Shown here: piece by piece, positions 61,226 to 64,000 of the stretch
Position numbering within the stretch: position 1 is the stretch's first letter
Layout of the letters: the number at the start of each line of letters is the position of its first letter
Assembly (NCBI RefSeq): GCF_030285665.1
Contig: NZ_CP127295.1
Location: 7,812,001 to 7,876,000 of the forward strand
Direction: 5' to 3'
DNA length: 64,000 nt
From: Amycolatopsis mongoliensis
Lineage (GTDB): Bacteria > Actinomycetota > Actinomycetes > Mycobacteriales > Pseudonocardiaceae
The notes under the pieces: generated by a model
Seen by the model: the letters and a program-made list of their open reading frames with translations, nothing else
What the model was told of the DNA's origin: nothing
Databases searched by the model: none
Position numbers and translations under genes: made by a program

Positions 61226-63316
61226 TCACTTCTTCGCGGGGGCGCGGGGATCGGTGGCCTGGAGGCCGAAGACGCGGGCGAGGGAGACGAGGGCTTCGTC
61301 GAGGTGGCTGAGGCTGGAGAGGACGGCCCGGGTTTCGGCCTGCTCGACGCGGTCGCTCACCGGGGTGCCGTCGTCGCGCACGAGCGTGCCGGGTGGGGGG
61401 CCACCCGGCGCGTCGAGGGCTTTGCGGAGGACGTCGATGTTGGCCAGCAGCCGTCCGGTGAACTGGCGCAGGCGGTCGGCGGTCGGGCCGGCGAGCTGCC
61501 CGGGCTGGGCGCGGGCGGCGACGTGGCGGGCGCGGAAGGCGATGGTCTCCAGTGTGGTGAGCACGTGCCAGCCGTAGTCGCGGCGGGCGCTGCGCAGGTT
61601 GACCGGGTGGGTCAGCGGCTCGATGGTGGTCCGGACCTGTTCGACGGCGCGGTCGAGGTCGCGGGAGAGCTCGATGATGTTGACGTTCTGCTCGCCGGCG
61701 AGCAGGTCGCGGGCGTGCTCGAGGAACTCCGCCAGCTCGTCGAGCACGGCGGAGATGTCGTCGAGCATGACCGAGCGGGTGCGGACGGGGACGATGACGA
61801 CGGCGGCGAGGATGCCGGCGGCGGCGCCGACCGCGGTTTCGGCGACGCGGATCCAGAGCACTTCGAGGCTGAACGTGCCGAGCAGGCTGTAGAGCAGGCC
61901 GAGCATGCTGGTGATGAAGAAGGCCATCACCACCTGGGAGACGCGGGCGGAGTAGACCATCCCGAAGACGCACACCAGGATCAGCGCGAGCGTGGCGGGG
62001 GTGCTGCCGCCGACCAGGAGGGCGAGCAGGACACCGCCGACGATGCCGATGAGGGTGCCGCCGAGGCGGCGGACGCCCTTGACGAAGGTGGCGCCGGCGC
62101 TGGAGGCGCCGATGAACACGACGAAGACGGTGAGGACGGCCCAGTACCAGCGCTGGTGGGAGACGAGTTCGCCGCCGAGCACGGCCAGGCCGCCGCCGAC
62201 GACGGCCTGGATGGCGCTGCGGGTGCGGTTGTCGTAGGCGAACGCGGGGGTCGGCTCGTCGTCGTCGTCGCCGGAGTCGAGGGGGCCGGGGGCCGACTCG
62301 GGTGCGGCGGCGCGCTGGGCGCGGTCGTCGGCCAGGGCCAGCTCGGCGAGGGCCTTCCGGACGCCGTCGCCGGGGGCGGCGTGTTCGTCGATGCGGCTGC
62401 CTTCGACGAGCATGCGGCTGTACTCGCCGGTCTGGCTGATCAGCGGGAGCTCGCGCGGGTCGCGTTCCATGAGGGCGCGGAAGCGGGCGAGCCGGGCGAT
62501 GAGGTCGTCGCGGACGTCGGTGGTGAGCTCGTCGGAGCAGGTGCGCTGGACGGTGATGGCCAGCCATTGGACGGCGAGCTCGACTTCGATGGCGCGGCGG
62601 CGGAGGCGGTCGGCGGCGCGGGCGTCGACGACGTCGGGGGCGGCGTCCTCGATGAGCAGGACGCATTCGTGGAGGCGGCTGATCGCGCTGCGCAGCTGCT
62701 TGCGGGTGCGTTCGCTGCCGTTGACGGCGAGGTGGGCCTCGGTGGCGCGGACGACCGCGGCGAGGCGGGCGCGGAAGGCGCGGCGGACCCGGAGGAACTC
62801 GGCCTCGGCGTTGTGGCGCAGCAGGACGAACCGGACGACGGCGTTGGCGAGGACGCCGACGCCGAGTGCCATCAGCAGCTGCGGGACCTGGGCGAGGTGG
62901 GCCTGCAGGAACATCGGGAAGAAGAACAGGAAGAAGCCGATCGAGCCGAGGGCGGTGCCGCGGGCGCCGAAGCGCTGGGCGTAGACCGCGACGAAGATCA
63001 GCAGGACGAACACGACGCTGTCCAGCGGCGGCATCGCCGAGCCGAGGCTGGCGACGGTGATCGACGCGGCTCCGGTGAGGAAGGCGAGCACGAGCGTGAC
63101 GGCTTGGGCTCCGGGCGTCGGGTCGTTGACGGTGAACGCCGTCATCATCGCGGCGATGGCGCCGACCAGCATGACGGTGAGCGGGACGTGGGTGGGCAGC
63201 AGCGCGGCCACGGCGAGGACGATGCCGAGGACCGCGGACCCGGCCAGCCGCAGCCGGACGAGGCCGGGGTCGGCCGCCGCCAGCCGGTCGAGCGCGGCGG
63301 TGCGGTAGTGGTTCAT
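61226..63316 (-). CDS. FUSC family membrane protein
   Basis: 696 residues: an N-terminal bundle (LRLAGSAVLGIVLAVAALLP, then VLLIFVAVYAQRFGARGTAL), a cytoplasmic helical part about residues 180-360, and a second bundle (FAYDNRTRSAIQAVVGGGLA, then FVVFIGASSAGATFVKGVRR). This is the two-bundle layout of YccS/AaeB-like FUSC transporters exporting aromatic acids or lipids. ATG 63316 overlaps the mannosidase stop by ATGA, an unusual partner. Confidence 0.88.
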   Translation of the reverse strand: MNHYRTAALDRLAAADPGLVRLRLAGSAVLGIVLAVAALLPTHVPLTVMLVGAIAAMMTAFTVNDPTPGAQAVTLVLAFLTGAASITVASLGSAMPPLDSVVFVLLIFVAVYAQRFGARGTALGSIGFFLFFFPMFLQAHLAQVPQLLMALGVGVLANAVVRFVLLRHNAEAEFLRVRRAFRARLAAVVRATEAHLAVNGSERTRKQLRSAISRLHECVLLIEDAAPDVVDARAADRLRRRAIEVELAVQWLAITVQRTCSDELTTDVRDDLIARLARFRALMERDPRELPLISQTGEYSRMLVEGSRIDEHAAPGDGVRKALAELALADDRAQRAAAPESAPGPLDSGDDDDEPTPAFAYDNRTRSAIQAVVGGGLAVLGGELVSHQRWYWAVLTVFVVFIGASSAGATFVKGVRRLGGTLIGIVGGVLLALLVGGSTPATLALILVCVFGMVYSARVSQVVMAFFITSMLGLLYSLLGTFSLEVLWIRVAETAVGAAAGILAAVVIVPVRTRSVMLDDISAVLDELAEFLEHARDLLAGEQNVNIIELSRDLDRAVEQVRTTIEPLTHPVNLRSARRDYGWHVLTTLETIAFRARHVAARAQPGQLAGPTADRLRQFTGRLLANIDVLRKALDAPGGPPPGTLVRDDGTPVSDRVEQAETRAVLSSLSHLDEALVSLARVFGLQATDPRAPAKK

Positions 63317-64000
63317 CGGGCGAGCAGCTCCCACTGGGCGAGGGTGGCGCGGCGGCCGCGGGTGGCGGTGATCCGCAGCCGGTAGTGCGGGTGTGCGGCC
63401 GGGGTGGCGAGCACGAACGGGCGGGTCTGGCGGCGCCAGCGGAACAGCTCGTCGGTGCGTTCGTCCAGGGTGGTCCAGTCCTCGCCGTCGTCGGAGCCTT
63501 CGAGGACCCACGCACCGGGGTCGCCGCCGCGGGTGCCGGAGGTGAGCGTGTACATCGTGACTTCGCGGGGTTCTCCGGTGACGGTGAACTCGATCGCCGG
63601 GGTGGCGCCGCGGAAGGTGACCTGGGTGCGGGTGGTGTCGTCGAAGAGCGCGTCGACGCCGGTGCCGTCGGAGGCGGTCGCGGTGCCGGTGAGGTCGGTG
63701 GCCGGGTCCGGGTGCTCGGCGGGTGGCGGTGGCGTGCCCCATGCGGTCGGTTCGGCGGCCATGGCGAAGACCAGCTCGGCGCCGCCGGCGAGGGTGGCGT
63801 GGGCGATGGTCGTCTTGTCGTGGGGTTCGCCGTCGACGGTGAGTCCGCGGACGTAGACGGTCTCGTCGGTGTTGCCGGGGGCGCGGACGACGAGCTTCTT
63901 GCCCTCGCCCAGGTGGACGGTCGCCTTCTCGAACAGCGGCGAGCCGATCGCGTAGCGCGGGCTGCCGACGGCCAGGGGGTAGAAGCCGAGGGCGCTGAAC
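63313..64000 (-). CDS. GH92-family alpha-mannosidase, 5'-truncated by the window edge
   Basis: About 228 C-terminal residues are visible. FSALGFYPLAVGSPRYAIGS, then SPLFEKATVHLGEGKKLVV and AHATLAGGAELVFAMAAEPT are typical of the end of GH92 exo-alpha-mannosidases. A further discoidin-like domain (about 140 residues, VTGEPREVTMYTLTSGTRGG, DWTTLDERTDELF) ends the protein. The catalytic part lies outside. GH92 enzymes are usually exported and calcium-dependent. Translationally coupled to the FUSC gene. Confidence 0.85.
   Translation of the reverse strand, partial: FSALGFYPLAVGSPRYAIGSPLFEKATVHLGEGKKLVVRAPGNTDETVYVRGLTVDGEPHDKTTIAHATLAGGAELVFAMAAEPTAWGTPPPPAEHPDPATDLTGTATASDGTGVDALFDDTTRTQVTFRGATPAIEFTVTGEPREVTMYTLTSGTRGGDPGAWVLEGSDDGEDWTTLDERTDELFRWRRQTRPFVLATPAAHPHYRLRITATRGRRATLAQWELLAR

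Noticed and set aside
61019..63385. 788-codon plus-strand frame opposite the FUSC gene
   Set aside because: Asp/Glu/Gly-rich antisense shadow of the FUSC coding sequence.

Overview
The window reads as chromosomal DNA of a high-GC filamentous actinomycete. GC is around 70 %, GTG and TTG starts are common, and most co-directional genes overlap by the ATGA/GTGA/TGATG junctions typical of actinobacterial operons. F420-type LLM oxidoreductases, a stand-alone LigD-type polymerase, ArsR/AHSA1 pairs, a T7SS-style WXG toxin operon and many secreted glycosidases fit the Pseudonocardiaceae. Amycolatopsis is my best guess, from gene style and intergenic repeat style only; no 16S or other decisive marker is present.

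Layout. 1-2.9 kb: 3' end of a polyketide-type cassette (PPTase domain, free ACP, alpha/beta hydrolase, glycosyltransferase) that starts outside the window. 2.9-10.2 kb: GNAT, SDR, an MFS exporter with a C-terminal winged-helix extension, a PHP phosphoesterase, a LigD-type polymerase, a thiolase and a frameshifted HxlR regulator. 10.4-18.8 kb: two large secreted glycosidases (GH87-type alpha-1,3-glucanase and GH95-type fucosidase) separated by an NmrA-like protein, a TetR regulator and a decayed secretory lipase. 18.8-26.3 kb: small hydrolase/HAD/GntR genes, a CoA-ester lyase, a CaiB-type CoA-transferase, and a LacI-regulated secreted propeller glycosidase. 26.3-35.6 kb: a nine-gene operon whose core (BKACE, carnitine dehydrogenase, thioesterase) is the route from carnitine to glycine betaine. 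It is coupled to a Dpp-type ABC importer and a serine hydrolase, and is led by an XRE-TetR hybrid regulator. 35.6-39.2 kb: HpaI-type aldolase / MFS / nitrilase-like amidase operon opposite a GntR regulator.

39.7-43.3 kb is an accessory island: SseB-like protein, WXG-like protein, polymorphic toxin and probable immunity protein in one operon, followed by 1.1 kb of lower-GC, gene-poor DNA with a possible integrase remnant. 43.3-52.6 kb looks like conserved actinobacterial core (M20 peptidase, hydrolases, DUF5703, YncE-like lipoprotein, LLM, UppP, histidine phosphatase). 52.7-60.3 kb carries an M3 oligopeptidase, an orphan ClpP, an ArsR-AHSA1-DHFR-like operon, malate dehydrogenase, and a MarR-controlled SnoaL/VOC/LLM operon. 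The right end has a DUF4360 secreted protein, a FUSC membrane protein and the 3' end of a GH92 mannosidase.

Themes. Carbohydrate scavenging (GH87, GH95, propeller GH, GH92) and carnitine/acyl-CoA catabolism dominate, each with local one-component regulators and clear palindromic operators. Two genes (HxlR and MFS) are broken at a GGGG run by what looks like one missing G each. An 11-bp palindrome TCCACWGTGGA occurs five times, far above chance, and is not explained by any gene.
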